A stretch of DNA of 64,000 nt. Origin: Fluviicola sp. Lineage in GTDB: Bacteria; Bacteroidota; Bacteroidia; Flavobacteriales_D; Crocinitomicaceae. Under the pieces are notes generated by a model. The model saw nothing but the letters and a program-made list of their open reading frames with translations. It was not told the DNA's origin and ran no database searches. How positions within the stretch are numbered: the first letter of the stretch is position 1; each line of letters begins with the position of its first letter. The translations under genes and the position numbers were made by a program. The stretch spans positions 1 through 64,000 of the forward strand of contig NZ_JBCNJT010000003.1 of the NCBI RefSeq assembly GCF_039596395.1. Reading direction: 5' to 3'. Below, piece by piece: positions 1 through 10,566 of this stretch.

Positions 1-7
1 ATAGCTT

Positions 8-119
<112 letters not shown>

Positions 120-125
120 TTTAAT

Positions 126-161
126 AATCCCGACATGCAATGCATCGTCGGGATTTTTTTT
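126..161 (+). terminator. Terminator of the rRNA operon
   Basis: A 9-bp GC-rich stem (AATCCCGAC / GTCGGGATT) closes a 12-base loop and runs into eight T residues. It lies seven bases after the 5S gene, as expected for the end of an rrn operon. Confidence 0.9.
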
Positions 162-218
162 ATCCTGTTTTTAGAGAGGATTCTCCGGAAATCCATCAGG
201 TGCACTCCTGCTTTATAT

Positions 219-722
219 TTACAAATCCAGGTTCCCTTCTCTTCCAATATCCATTTTAGCTCCGGTGATTGCACTTGTAGCGACCTTAAAAAAGGTAACG
301 AGTTTATTGGTTTTATTATCCCAATAATGTGCATCGGTAGTTTCAACCATTAAAACGCGGATTTGTGAATCCTCTTTGCCTTTTTCAAACCAGGCATCCA
401 TCGTTTTATTCCAGTATTTATCTATTCTTGCCTGGTCCTTTGAAACAGTTCCTCTGCCGCTGACTGACAGGAAATTATAATCTCCGACATGACTGTAGGC
501 AATATCTACCTGCTTGTTATCAATTAAATTTTTGCAGGTGTTGCTTTCTGCAGATATTAACATCCAAATATTGCCATGTTCATCAACTTCCTGGCGGCTT
601 AGAGGTACAATATGTAACTCATCATCTTTACTTCGTGTAATAACCATTCCGATATCTATTTTGTCTACTAGCTCGGTAAGTTTTTTTACAGCCTCCGCAT
701 TATTCAAATTTTCTGTGCTCAT
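219..722 (-). CDS. General stress protein 26-like, PNPOx-fold flavin-binding protein
   Basis: The 167-residue protein fits the pyridoxamine 5'-phosphate oxidase-like split-barrel family called general stress protein 26. Supporting segments are an N-terminal helix, the strand IDIGMVITRSKDDELHIVPLS, the segment GNIWMLISAESNTCKNL, and DYNFLSVSGRGTVSKD. Members usually bind FMN, FAD or F420, and few have a proven reaction. There is no signal peptide, so it should be cytoplasmic. It is a single gene converging on the rRNA terminator. A near-consensus promoter box (TATATTTC, minus strand) lies at 737-744. The family assignment is good; the substrate is unknown. Confidence 0.8.
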   Translation of the reverse strand: MSTENLNNAEAVKKLTELVDKIDIGMVITRSKDDELHIVPLSRQEVDEHGNIWMLISAESNTCKNLIDNKQVDIAYSHVGDYNFLSVSGRGTVSKDQARIDKYWNKTMDAWFEKGKEDSQIRVLMVETTDAHYWDNKTNKLVTFFKVATSAITGAKMDIGREGNLDL

Positions 723-925
723 ACATATAAGTTTTTGAAATATATCGTTTGAGCAAATTAGACTTTAAGGACTTGTTTTCAATACAAGGAATGTTAAATT
801 AGAATAAGAGGTGTTAAATAAAGTGGAGTGTGGGCAGTTTCTATTTGTTTTACAAGTCAATTAATTCTATAAGACATCATCTCCTTTGGCGGTAGAGAAA
901 ATTGAATCTCACTTTACTCCATAAA

Positions 926-950
926 AAAAGCCTCACTAAAAGTAAGGCTT
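926..950 (-). terminator. Terminator downstream of ndk
   Basis: Read on the minus strand, a stem of about 10 bp (AAGCCTTACT / AGTGAGGCTT, including one G-U pair) is followed by a T-run. It starts about 20 bases after the ndk stop. Confidence 0.8.
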
Positions 951-972
951 TCATTATTTAAAAGAGATCTGA

Positions 973-1392
973 TTAGAAAATCTCTGAATCTGTAAAATGG
1001 AATTTTCCTTCGATAGCAGCGTTCTCATCAGAATCAGATCCGTGAACTGCATTTCTTCCTTTTGATTCAGCATAGTACTTACGAATAGTACCTTCAGCAG
1101 CTTCAGCAGGATCAGTAGCACCGATCAACGCACGGAAATCTGCAACTGCATTGTCTTTCTCTAAAATTGCTGCAACAATTGGTCCGGATGTCATATACTC
1201 AACCAATTCACCATAGAATGGACGCTCAGCGTGAACTTCGTAGAATTTCTTTGCCTGATCCTCTGTTAAACGAGTGAATTTCATTGCTTTGATTGAAAAT
1301 CCAGCCTGGATAATCATATCAATAATTTTTCCCATGTGACCGTTTTCGATCGCATCTGGTTTTAACATTGTAAATGTTCTGTTGCCTGACAT
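973..1392 (-). CDS. ndk: Nucleoside diphosphate kinase
   Basis: This 139-residue enzyme transfers the terminal phosphate of ATP to other (deoxy)nucleoside diphosphates through a phosphohistidine. The family signature NAVHGSDS is present and its His117 is the catalytic residue. The N-terminal TFTMLKPDA strand and the length are standard for the family. An upstream in-frame ATG would add 12 residues, but it lies within a few bases of the promoter box at 1418-1425, so ATG at 1392 (MSGNRTF) is preferred. The gene is monocistronic with its own terminator and is divergent from mntR. Confidence 0.95.
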   Translation of the reverse strand: MSGNRTFTMLKPDAIENGHMGKIIDMIIQAGFSIKAMKFTRLTEDQAKKFYEVHAERPFYGELVEYMTSGPIVAAILEKDNAVADFRALIGATDPAEAAEGTIRKYYAESKGRNAVHGSDSDENAAIEGKFHFTDSEIF

Positions 1393-1417
1393 CTTAATTG
1401 ATTTGAATAATTTGCTG

Positions 1418-1425
1418 CAAAAATA
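1418..1425 (-). promoter_or_regulatory. ndk promoter -7 box
   Basis: TATTTTTG on the minus strand matches the Bacteroidota -7 consensus TAnnTTTG. It sits 25 bases before the chosen ndk ATG. Confidence 0.65.
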
Positions 1426-1486
1426 CAACTATTTTCTCAATATGATTACATGGTAATCGCTTTGAATCAGATAGAATCATTTAATT

Positions 1487-1502
1487 TTTAGGCAAGTCTA
1501 AA
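1487..1502. promoter_or_regulatory. Candidate MntR/DtxR operator
   Basis: The 16-base sequence TTTAGGCAAGTCTAAA is a near-perfect palindrome of the TTTAGRC-nn-GYCTAAA type bound by DtxR/MntR-class repressors. It ends eight bases before the -7 box of the regulator gene, so it covers the -33 region. This suggests metal-dependent autorepression of the regulator-transporter operon. The palindrome and its position are seen; binding is inferred. Confidence 0.7.
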
Positions 1503-1510
1503 AAATGTTT

Positions 1511-1518
1511 TATATTTG
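1511..1518 (+). promoter_or_regulatory. Promoter -7 box of the mntR-transporter operon
   Basis: TATATTTG is a perfect TAnnTTTG box. It lies 13 bases before the preferred ATG of the regulator. It overlaps the upstream alternative reading frame, which argues against a start at 1505. Confidence 0.75.
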
Positions 1519-1531
1519 TAGAAAAAACAAC

Positions 1532-2197
1532 ATGCTCCGTTTAACTCAAAGCGAAGAAAATTACCTCAAAGCAATCTTTACACTTAGCCAGGACGTGTCG
1601 GGCGCGATCTCTACCAACGATCTGGCGGAGAAAATGCTTACAAAAGCATCGTCAGTAACGGATATGCTGAAAAAATTATGCGAGAAGGAGTTGCTGGAAT
1701 ATCAGAAGTACCAGGGGTGTATTCTGACGGATACCGGAAAATCACATGCTTTGGCCATTATTAGAAAACACCGGCTTTGGGAAACATTCCTAGTAGACAA
1801 GTTGAGTTTTGGTTGGGACGAAGTACATGAAATTGCAGAGCAACTGGAGCATATTCATTCCACTGAATTAACAGACCGGCTTGATGAGTTTTTAGGTTTT
1901 CCTAAAACAGATCCGCATGGAGAACCGATTCCCGGCAAAGATGGAAAGATAGAGTCGGTATCGAACAGGATTCTTTTATCGGAAGCTGTGGTAGGAATGA
2001 AGGCGATCGTTATGGGAGTGGAGGACGATCAAACGGAATTTCTGCAATACCTCAATAAGATCGGTCTTCATTTGGGAACACAGATTGATGTGCTCGATAA
2101 ACTCAATTTTGACGGATCAATCATCATTACTATGAATGAGAAGCAGGTACAATTTTCAATAACGATCGCAAAACAAATATCCATCAAACCGTTATGA
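1532..2197 (+). CDS. mntR: MntR/DtxR-family metal-dependent transcriptional repressor
   Basis: The 221-residue protein has the DtxR-family layout. An N-terminal winged helix comes first (LTQSEENYLKAIFTLSQ, then TNDLAEKMLTKASSVTDMLKKL). The metal-binding and dimerisation helices follow (HRLWETFLVDKLSFGWDEVHEIAEQLEHI). A C-terminal FeoA/SH3-like domain starts at about residue 145. The Met-Glu/His-rich dimerisation segment supports Mn or Fe sensing. The start at 1532 is chosen because the promoter box and operator sit directly upstream. The stop overlaps the ATG of the solute-binding protein (ATGA), so it should be translated with the importer it presumably controls. The metal is inferred: Mn is most likely, and Zn or Fe are possible. 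Confidence 0.88.
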   Translation: MLRLTQSEENYLKAIFTLSQDVSGAISTNDLAEKMLTKASSVTDMLKKLCEKELLEYQKYQGCILTDTGKSHALAIIRKHRLWETFLVDKLSFGWDEVHEIAEQLEHIHSTELTDRLDEFLGFPKTDPHGEPIPGKDGKIESVSNRILLSEAVVGMKAIVMGVEDDQTEFLQYLNKIGLHLGTQIDVLDKLNFDGSIIITMNEKQVQFSITIAKQISIKPL

Positions 2198-3096
2198 AGC
2201 ACTTTGCTTACATATTGATCGGTGTTTGGATCATTTTTGGGTGTAAGATCAAAAAGACCAAAGCGAACGAGAAACTAATCGTTTGTTCTACTTCAGTTAC
2301 TGCTGATTGTGTCAGACAAGTGGTGGGCGATAAACTGATTGTTAAATCATTGATGGGACCCGGAGTTGATCCGCATACCTATAATCCGAGACCCAGCGAT
2401 GTGGTATTGCTCAACGATGCGAAATTGGTTGTCTATACCGGGTTTCACCTGGAAGGCAAAATGGCGGAATTATTCTCCCGCTTATCAGAAAGAAAGGCTG
2501 TAGTTTCTTTCCAGTTGGATTTTCCCAAAGATCAGGTGCTTTATACGGATGAGATTACACCCGATCCACATGTTTGGTTTGATACGGAATCCTGGGTGCA
2601 CAGTATGAACGGGGTTGTTGATAAACTGGTGGAACTCTACCCGGAATACGAACTGGAATTCAGAGAGAACTTTTACAAATTCCAGGTGAAGGTTCAGAAG
2701 AAGACTGCAGAGTTAAAATTGAAATTGAGCGAAATTCCCCAGGAACAACGGGTCTTAATTACTTCCCACGATGCATTCCATTACTTCGGAAGAACGTTTG
2801 ATGTGCGTGTGAAAGCGCTGCAGGGAGTATCCACTTCCCAGGAGCCGGGAGTAAGAGATGTCATTGATCTGGTAGACTTCATTGTGAAACATCGTGTGAA
2901 GGCCATTTTTGTCGAAAATTCGGTAAGCCCGAAAGCTTTAAAAAGTGTTTTAAGTTCCGTTGAACGAAGAGGTTATCAGGTAAAAATAGGAGGAACTCTT
3001 TTTTCGGATGCCCTGGGTTCGAAGGGAAGCGGTGCGGACACTTACCTGGGAATGTTGAGCCACAATGTAAATGCGATTAAAGAAGGATTGAAATGA
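2194..3096 (+). CDS. Mn/Zn ABC importer, metal-binding lipoprotein (TroA/ZnuA family)
   Basis: The 300-residue protein is a cluster A-I solute-binding lipoprotein. A lipobox (IIFGC) places the lipidated Cys at residue 17. The expected metal ligands are visible: His61 (DPHTYNPRPSD), His126 (DPHVWFD), a His in SHDAFHYFG (192 or 196) and Asp272 in LFSDALG. A His-rich loop like that of ZnuA is absent, which leans toward Mn or general divalent cations. The gene overlaps mntR by four bases and the ATPase gene by four bases. Confidence 0.9.
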   Translation: MKHFAYILIGVWIIFGCKIKKTKANEKLIVCSTSVTADCVRQVVGDKLIVKSLMGPGVDPHTYNPRPSDVVLLNDAKLVVYTGFHLEGKMAELFSRLSERKAVVSFQLDFPKDQVLYTDEITPDPHVWFDTESWVHSMNGVVDKLVELYPEYELEFRENFYKFQVKVQKKTAELKLKLSEIPQEQRVLITSHDAFHYFGRTFDVRVKALQGVSTSQEPGVRDVIDLVDFIVKHRVKAIFVENSVSPKALKSVLSSVERRGYQVKIGGTLFSDALGSKGSGADTYLGMLSHNVNAIKEGLK

Positions 3097-3821
3097 GAAA
3101 AGCCGTTGAAATAAAAGAATTTAGCGTTTTCTATCGTGATACACTGGCTTTGGACCACGTATCGCTGACCATCAATGCTGGAAAAATTACAGGAATTATC
3201 GGGCCGAACGGTTCCGGGAAGTCTACTCTATTGAAAGGTATTTTAGGGATTATACCGGTGAAAAGGGGAGAAGTTACATTCTTCGGAAGTTCGTTGGAAA
3301 AATACCGTTCAAAGATTGCCTATGTTCCGCAAAGAGAATCAATTGATTGGGACTTCCCGATTACTGTAGAGGAAGTGGTAGCGATGGGAAGGATTCGCCC
3401 GAAAAAATGGTGGTCGCGAACAACCATGGCTGATAAGGATATCGTAAAGGAAACATTGAAGAAAGTTCAGCTTTCCGAGTTCGCGCACCGGCAGATCGGA
3501 CAATTGTCGGGAGGGCAGCAGCAGCGTGTTTTCCTGGCGCGTGCACTTGCCCAGGAAGCCGAACTGATCGTGATGGATGAACCTTTCGTTGGGATTGATA
3601 TGGCTTCCCAGGAATCTATTTTAGCGATCGTCCAGAAATTGAGGGATTCCGGAAAAACCGTCATTATTGTGCATCACGACCTTTCTGTAGTGGCGCAGTA
3701 TTTTGATGAAGTAGTTTTATTGAATAAAAAACTGATCGCAAGCGGCCCGATCGATGAAATCCTGAAATCGGAGAATATCGAAAAAGCTTACGGAATGACG
3801 CTTTTACTCAACAAAAAATAA
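3093..3821 (+). CDS. Mn/Zn ABC importer, ATP-binding subunit
   Basis: The 242-residue ATPase has every ABC motif: Walker A GPNGSGKST (37-45), signature LSGGQQQR (138-145), Walker B LIVMDEP (158-164) and an H-loop histidine in VHHDLS. The IDWDFPITVEEVV segment is typical of the Mn/Zn (TroB/MntB) subfamily. It starts inside the stop of the binding-protein gene (ATGA) and is followed one base later by the first permease, so it is tightly coupled in the operon. Confidence 0.93.
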   Translation: MRKAVEIKEFSVFYRDTLALDHVSLTINAGKITGIIGPNGSGKSTLLKGILGIIPVKRGEVTFFGSSLEKYRSKIAYVPQRESIDWDFPITVEEVVAMGRIRPKKWWSRTTMADKDIVKETLKKVQLSEFAHRQIGQLSGGQQQRVFLARALAQEAELIVMDEPFVGIDMASQESILAIVQKLRDSGKTVIIVHHDLSVVAQYFDEVVLLNKKLIASGPIDEILKSENIEKAYGMTLLLNKK

Positions 3822-3822
3822 G

Positions 3823-4659
3823 ATGGATTTAAGTATTTGGATCGTATTTATCGGTACTGCGCTGATCGGAATTTCTGCAGCTTTGGTAGGGACATTTACC
3901 TTCCTGCAAAAGAAATCCCTGATCGGTGATGCTATTTCTCATTCCATTCTACCCGGAATTGTATTGGCTTACATGCTTTCCGGGCAACGAAATACACTTA
4001 TCCTGATGTTGGGGGCTTTTGCCTCAGGTTGGCTTGCAACTCAGCAAATATCCTGGCTCCAACGAAAAACACGGTTGAAATCCGATACTGTTGTAGCAGC
4101 GACTTTGAGTATATTCTTCGCAGCAGGATTGGCTTTGCTTTCATATATTCAGGGAAGGCCCGATGACGGCCAGGCAGGATTGAGTGATTTTCTATTCGGA
4201 AAAATTGCAGCCTTGAATATCGAAGACCTCTATTTATTTGCGATCGTTTCCGTTCTCATTATTGCCGTTACTTTTTTCAGATATAAAGTGATGTTCAGCT
4301 TTGCCTTCAATAAAGAGTTTATGATCAGTAAAGGATTTTCACTGCGCTGGAACGATTTCATTTTAAATGCAATGACAATTTTGGTAGTTGCGATGGGAGT
4401 TCAGGCAGTCGGAGTGGTATTGATGTCGGCACTGCTGATTATTCCTGTACTTACGGCAAGAATGCTTACTTACCGGCTGAGTTCCCTGATCTCTTTGTCA
4501 CTGGTTTTCGGAACCGTATCTTCTTTATTGGGATCCTATATATCCGTTTTAGGGAAGAACATTCCAACAGGACCATGTATCATTTTGGTGTTGAGCCTTT
4601 GTGCCATTTCAGTTGCGCTTATTGTACGCGTTTCATTTAAAACCAACCAAACGCGATGA
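3823..4659 (+). CDS. Mn/Zn ABC importer, permease subunit 1
   Basis: The 278-residue membrane protein belongs to the ABC-3 permease family (TroC/MntC/ZnuB). About eight hydrophobic segments are seen. The N-terminal motif GDAISHSILPGIVLAYMLSG is diagnostic for metal-transporting ABC-3 permeases. It starts one base after the ATPase stop and overlaps the second permease by four bases. Having two permeases suggests a heterodimeric channel, as in TroCD. Confidence 0.9.
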   Translation: MDLSIWIVFIGTALIGISAALVGTFTFLQKKSLIGDAISHSILPGIVLAYMLSGQRNTLILMLGAFASGWLATQQISWLQRKTRLKSDTVVAATLSIFFAAGLALLSYIQGRPDDGQAGLSDFLFGKIAALNIEDLYLFAIVSVLIIAVTFFRYKVMFSFAFNKEFMISKGFSLRWNDFILNAMTILVVAMGVQAVGVVLMSALLIIPVLTARMLTYRLSSLISLSLVFGTVSSLLGSYISVLGKNIPTGPCIILVLSLCAISVALIVRVSFKTNQTR

Positions 4660-5510
4660 ACGATTTATTGATGATATTAACTGCTTGTTCGGTAGCTGTT
4701 CCTGCTTCTTTGCTGGGTGTTTTGCTGGTTTCTAAAAGTTTGGTAATGGTTGGAGACGCCATTTCACACGCCGTTTTGCCGGGAATTGTTGTTGCTTATT
4801 TGATGAGCGGAACCAGGGATTCTGTTCCGATGCTTTTCGGTGCTGCCGTGACTGGTTTTCTGACTACTTTCCTGATTGATTTCCTGAGAAAAAAATGGCG
4901 GATCCAGGAAGATGCGGCGATCGGTTTTACCTTTACTTTCCTGTTTGCAATCGGAGTATTGATGATTGCCGTTTTCGCCGGCAAGAACAGTGATTTGGAC
5001 CAGGAATGCGTATTGTACGGAGATTTGGAAACATCCATTCTCGACCAGGTTATTGTGGGAGAATACCTTTACGGAACACGTGCAATTTTACAGCTTCTTC
5101 CTTTGACAGTTGTTTTATTGATAGTGATCATCGTAGGATTCAAAGGCTGGAAAGTATGGGCTTTCAATCCACAATTCGGATCTTTCATCGGGATTCCTGT
5201 TCAGTTTTTCCACTTGGTACTGATGTTATTGCTAAGTGTTCATGCAGTATTGAGTTTTGAAAGTGTCGGAGTAATTCTTGTGGTTGGATTATTGGTGCTT
5301 CCGGCAGCTACAGCATTGCAGTTTTCCAGGACTTTGGCAAGAACTTTTTTATATTCGGCATGCATAGGAATAGTAGCGTGCGTCCTTGGAGTGTTTCTTG
5401 GAAAGTGGATCAATATCTCTATTTCACCTTTGATTGTATGTGTAAACGGTTTGATTTTTTTGATTGCAGTGCTCGTTTCACCTTTCAAAAAAAGCGTTGT
5501 ATCTAACTAA
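4656..5510 (+). CDS. Mn/Zn ABC importer, permease subunit 2
   Basis: This 284-residue ABC-3 permease is a paralogue of the preceding subunit, with the same GDAISHAVLPGIVVAYLMSG signature near its N-terminus and about eight membrane segments. It carries a longer loop (about residues 109-130, NSDLDQECVLYGDLE) between helices, as seen in TroD-type partners. It is the last gene of the mntR operon. No strong terminator follows immediately; the first good hairpin is at 5676-5716. Confidence 0.9.
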   Translation: MNDLLMILTACSVAVPASLLGVLLVSKSLVMVGDAISHAVLPGIVVAYLMSGTRDSVPMLFGAAVTGFLTTFLIDFLRKKWRIQEDAAIGFTFTFLFAIGVLMIAVFAGKNSDLDQECVLYGDLETSILDQVIVGEYLYGTRAILQLLPLTVVLLIVIIVGFKGWKVWAFNPQFGSFIGIPVQFFHLVLMLLLSVHAVLSFESVGVILVVGLLVLPAATALQFSRTLARTFLYSACIGIVACVLGVFLGKWINISISPLIVCVNGLIFLIAVLVSPFKKSVVSN

Positions 5511-5604
5511 ACTTTAGTAAAATACTTCATTCAAGAATTCAAGAATGGAAGTTTTATTGGAAGAAAAAAAAATCATTTTAAGTTGTCAGTTCAATAAACT
5601 GGAG

Positions 5605-5612
5605 TACCTTTG
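5605..5612 (+). promoter_or_regulatory. Promoter -7 box of a candidate small RNA
   Basis: TACCTTTG is a perfect TAnnTTTG box with a TTG-containing -33 region (GTTG at 5582-5585) about 19 bases upstream. No gene starts nearby, and a terminator comes about 65 bases later. Confidence 0.55.
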
Positions 5613-5618
5613 TTTCAA

Positions 5619-5716
5619 GAACAACAATTTTCATAGTTGTTAGTTTTGGGTTTTATAGTTTTAGCATGGTTTAGCAAAAAGAGGAGTAAATTACATTGAA
5701 TTTACTCCTCTTTTTG
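5619..5716 (+). ncRNA. Candidate small non-coding RNA
   Basis: The roughly 98-base unit starts about seven bases after a perfect promoter box and ends in a strong intrinsic terminator. A hairpin can form near its 5' end (AACAAC / GTTGTT). No credible open reading frame is present. It could instead be a leader with an attenuator for the outer-membrane protein gene downstream at 5782. I recognise no known RNA family here. Confidence 0.35.
5676..5716 (+). terminator. Strong intrinsic terminator
   Basis: A 15-bp perfect stem (AAAAAGAGGAGTAAA and its complement) closes a 10-base loop and is followed by T residues. It ends the candidate small RNA and could also end read-through from the metal importer operon. 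Confidence 0.85.
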
Positions 5717-5781
5717 TTTTTGCTGAATAGATTCTCGTTTTTTTTGTGTTTCTTGTACACTACAACACACAAACTACAAAT

Positions 5782-7269
5782 ATGAAGCTAAAACTGGTTC
5801 TTTTATTCCTTTTAAGTTATTCCTTTTCATTTTCCCAAACACAAGGCGTTGCTTTTCCAACAGTAGGAAAAGGCGTTGCAACACCCTTTGTTACCGATTA
5901 TCACTCTCTGGGCATCAATACTTCGGCATTGGGCTGGAAACCAAGATATGCGGGCAAGAAATTTACGACCGGAACATCCGAATTTGCATTTGCAGTTTCT
6001 TCGCCGTCGTTGAATTCCAAAAAGCTGCAAAACCTCACAAGTACGCTTTACAACGCGGCTCAGCATAAGAACCCGAATGAAGTTGATTATCAAAGACAAA
6101 TGCAATCTGCGGGAGATTATGCGGAATCCGGCGTAGCTATTAATTTCGATTACAACTGGCTCGGATTTTCTTATTACGGAGAAAAATTCGGAGGAATCGC
6201 CTTCAACGTGAGAGAAAGCTATAGCTGGTATTCGAAAATGAATTCGCAAACTACGGATTTATTATTCAGAGGAAAATTGTCTTCCGTGTTTGACTCATTA
6301 ACGGTCGTTTATGGTTCGGATACTTCACGAATTGCCAACAATGCGAATATTTCCCAGGATTCTATGGGACACGTGATCGGAGGAACGCTCAATGTTCCTA
6401 TTCGCATCAGTGAACTCACGAAAGGAACACAAATCCAGATGGTTTGGAACAGAAGCTATAACATCGGTTACGGTCGAAAACTGTTTGGAAAAGATTCTAC
6501 TTTCCAGGTGTTCGGAGGAATTGGAGCGAGGTTGATTACTTCCATGGCCATGTTCAACATGACTTCGGATGACGAAGGATTGAGAATGTATTCCGCCATT
6601 ACTCCGACTTTCGATATTGATTATGGAAATGTCAGCGGGACTAATTCTGTACCCAAGAAATCAAAAGGAATCGCGCCTGTAATGGGAACAGGATACGGAA
6701 TCGATCTTTCCGCCAGCTTTATTTTATTCAACAAAGTACGTGTTGCGGCTGCTGTGAATAATATCGGTTCGGTGACTTACAAACGAAATGTTTACAAAGT
6801 AAAAGACACCTTGTTTGCGAGTTTTAACCTGAATGGAGTAAGCAGTGACAACATCACGCAAACAGTAAACCAGTTGGTGCGCGATAACGGACTGCTGACT
6901 TTGGAAGGAGAGCAGAAATATACGGTTATCAATGCTTCCGATTTCAGATTTGGAGTGAGCTATGAACCGATCAAGTACGTGCGTTTAGGATTTGATGTGG
7001 TAGCGCCTTTCAATAAAGAAACTCCAGGTTCGATCCAAAACCCGGTATATTCTTTCGGAGGAGATATCATCCCGGTGAAATGGTTGCAATTGAGCATCGG
7101 TTATTACGGTGGCGGCGTTTATAAGAACAATATCCCACTCGGATTGACCTTTATTATCAAAGACGGAGCTTATGAATTCGGTGTGGCTTCCCGTGATGCG
7201 CTGAGTTTCTTCCTGAAGAACGGAACAAGCGTTTCTGCTGCTTTGGGATTTGCCCGTGTGAGATTCTAG
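5782..7269 (+). CDS. Outer-membrane beta-barrel protein, possibly DUF5723 family
   Basis: The 495-residue protein starts with a signal peptide (MKLKLVLLFLLSYSFSFSQ). It continues with amphipathic beta-strands rich in aromatic and Gly residues, ending in an aromatic-X-Arg-Phe pattern (LGFARVRF) typical of outer-membrane barrels. The segment SLGINTSALGW resembles the N-terminal motif of Bacteroidota OMPs in the DUF5723/PorV-like group, but that link is tentative. An in-frame start 12 codons earlier would spoil the signal peptide. Its TAG stop is shared with the stop of the convergent Nudix gene (CTAG overlap). Its role is unknown. Confidence 0.7.
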   Translation: MKLKLVLLFLLSYSFSFSQTQGVAFPTVGKGVATPFVTDYHSLGINTSALGWKPRYAGKKFTTGTSEFAFAVSSPSLNSKKLQNLTSTLYNAAQHKNPNEVDYQRQMQSAGDYAESGVAINFDYNWLGFSYYGEKFGGIAFNVRESYSWYSKMNSQTTDLLFRGKLSSVFDSLTVVYGSDTSRIANNANISQDSMGHVIGGTLNVPIRISELTKGTQIQMVWNRSYNIGYGRKLFGKDSTFQVFGGIGARLITSMAMFNMTSDDEGLRMYSAITPTFDIDYGNVSGTNSVPKKSKGIAPVMGTGYGIDLSASFILFNKVRVAAAVNNIGSVTYKRNVYKVKDTLFASFNLNGVSSDNITQTVNQLVRDNGLLTLEGEQKYTVINASDFRFGVSYEPIKYVRLGFDVVAPFNKETPGSIQNPVYSFGGDIIPVKWLQLSIGYYGGGVYKNNIPLGLTFIIKDGAYEFGVASRDALSFFLKNGTSVSAALGFARVRF

Positions 7270-7883
7270 ATCAGGATATCCTTCAATTCATTTAAGATAA
7301 GAGCAGTTGCTCCCCAGATAAGAATGTCTCCCTGTTTGAAATGGGGGACATTTTTGAGTGTAAATTCAGGATTGATCGGAATATCGACTTGTACAACTTC
7401 GGAATGAAAAAGCTCCAGGATATCCAGTTCATGAATAGCTGCTACTTCGCGCTCAGAGCGCATGTAATCGAATGATTTGTTTTCGGAATAGAAGACGTAG
7501 GGAGTGATCAAAAACTGGCTTACAGGAACGAAAAGCGGCGTTAATTCTTTCAGCAGTTCAAAATTACTGGCATACACCCCGATTTCCTCGTAACATTCCC
7601 GGATGGCTGTCTCCAGCAAGTTTTTATCATCCAACTCTTTTTTTCCTCCGGGAAAGCTGATCTGACCGCTGTGAGAACCATCGTATTCTTGTCTTCTGGT
7701 CACGATCGTACACAATTTACCCGCTTCGTTGTGGAACAAAATAATAGCTACTGCCGCATCCCTGTACGCAATTCCCTGCCGGATCTGCTCCCTGGAACTT
7801 CCTCTTACAGGCATAAATGCCAAATGAGAACGTTCACCGGGCAATTCCTGATCAAATTTCGAAACCAGTTCTGCGTGTGTCAT
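7266..7883 (-). CDS. CoA-type Nudix hydrolase
   Basis: The 205-residue protein carries the CoA pyrophosphatase (NudL/UPF0035) signature: TRRQEYDGSHSGQISFPGG precedes the Nudix helix, which ends in AIRECYEEIGV. The Nudix box has the one-residue insertion usual in this subfamily. Such enzymes cleave CoA and its derivatives to phosphopantetheine and 3',5'-ADP. The ATG overlaps the stop of the upstream lipoprotein gene by four bases, so the two are co-transcribed. Subfamily assignment is good; the in vivo substrate is untested. Confidence 0.87.
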   Translation of the reverse strand: MTHAELVSKFDQELPGERSHLAFMPVRGSSREQIRQGIAYRDAAVAIILFHNEAGKLCTIVTRRQEYDGSHSGQISFPGGKKELDDKNLLETAIRECYEEIGVYASNFELLKELTPLFVPVSQFLITPYVFYSENKSFDYMRSEREVAAIHELDILELFHSEVVQVDIPINPEFTLKNVPHFKQGDILIWGATALILNELKDILI

Positions 7884-8485
7884 TTTGATTTTCGTACGCT
7901 TTTCAGGATCCGCTCAAAATCATCGTAGGTATAATTCATGATCGGTTTGCTGGTGATCCATTGGAAAACATAGTATTCTTTTCCGACTTTTAGAGTAGAA
8001 GTCACGTAATAAGCTTGTCCGGAATAAGTTCCGTCACCGGAAACGGTTTGAATAAGCCCTTTGTTCCGGAAGTTTTTCGGAAGTTCCTTTTTGATGGAAA
8101 CGCCCGAATTATCCAGTGATTCAAAACGACGCCAAACATAGGCATCCTGGAAGGTATTCAATAGATCTCCGTCGATTACGAAGTCGTAAACAAAGGCTTT
8201 ATTCAGGTCCGATTGATTAAAGCGTTCCACCGAAAAGTAAATGTTGAAGGCATTACTGGTGCGTGTCAGGGAAGAACTTTTGATGGTATAATTGTGCGAA
8301 TAGTTTTGCTTGAAATGGTCCGGTAGCTTAAATGAAATCCCTTCGTATTTGAGGGTTTTATCCAATTTGAAATTGTAGTGATTGTTTTTAAAAGCTTCCC
8401 TGAGTTCCTTGTTCTCCTTGTCATAATCGAAACATCCTACGACCAGGAAAACGGGAATGAGCAAGAGCACTAATCGATAAATCAT
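7880..8485 (-). CDS. Hypothetical lipoprotein
   Basis: The 201-residue protein has a short hydrophobic leader ending in a lipobox (LVVGC, Cys18), so it should be lipid-anchored. The mature part has alternating strands (YNFKLDKTLKYEGISFKLPD, YYVFQWITSK) and a C-terminal helix (YDDFERILKSV). I recognise no family; the tail resembles stress- or lipid-binding lipoproteins only loosely. It is the first gene of a two-gene unit with the Nudix hydrolase and lies just after the gyrB terminator. Confidence 0.65.
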   Translation of the reverse strand: MIYRLVLLLIPVFLVVGCFDYDKENKELREAFKNNHYNFKLDKTLKYEGISFKLPDHFKQNYSHNYTIKSSSLTRTSNAFNIYFSVERFNQSDLNKAFVYDFVIDGDLLNTFQDAYVWRRFESLDNSGVSIKKELPKNFRNKGLIQTVSGDGTYSGQAYYVTSTLKVGKEYYVFQWITSKPIMNYTYDDFERILKSVRKSK

Positions 8486-8525
8486 AAGACGGATTTCGTT
8501 TGACTAAAATTGATTCGGATATAAA

Positions 8526-8560
8526 TATAAAAAAAAGCCCTGACGATGAATGTCAGGGCT
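8526..8560 (-). terminator. Terminator downstream of gyrB
   Basis: On the minus strand an 8-9-bp stem (GCCCTGAC / GTCAGGGC) is followed by a run of T residues. It sits eight bases after the gyrB stop and separates it from the lipoprotein-Nudix unit. Confidence 0.88.
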
Positions 8561-8567
8561 CTTTCTT

Positions 8568-10547
<1,980 letters not shown>

Positions 10548-10558
10548 TCAATGCCCAA

Positions 10559-10566
10559 CAAATATA
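10559..10566 (-). promoter_or_regulatory. gyrB promoter -7 box
   Basis: TATATTTG on the minus strand is a perfect TAnnTTTG box, 38 bases before the chosen gyrB ATG. No clear -33 TTTG is seen. Confidence 0.6.
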
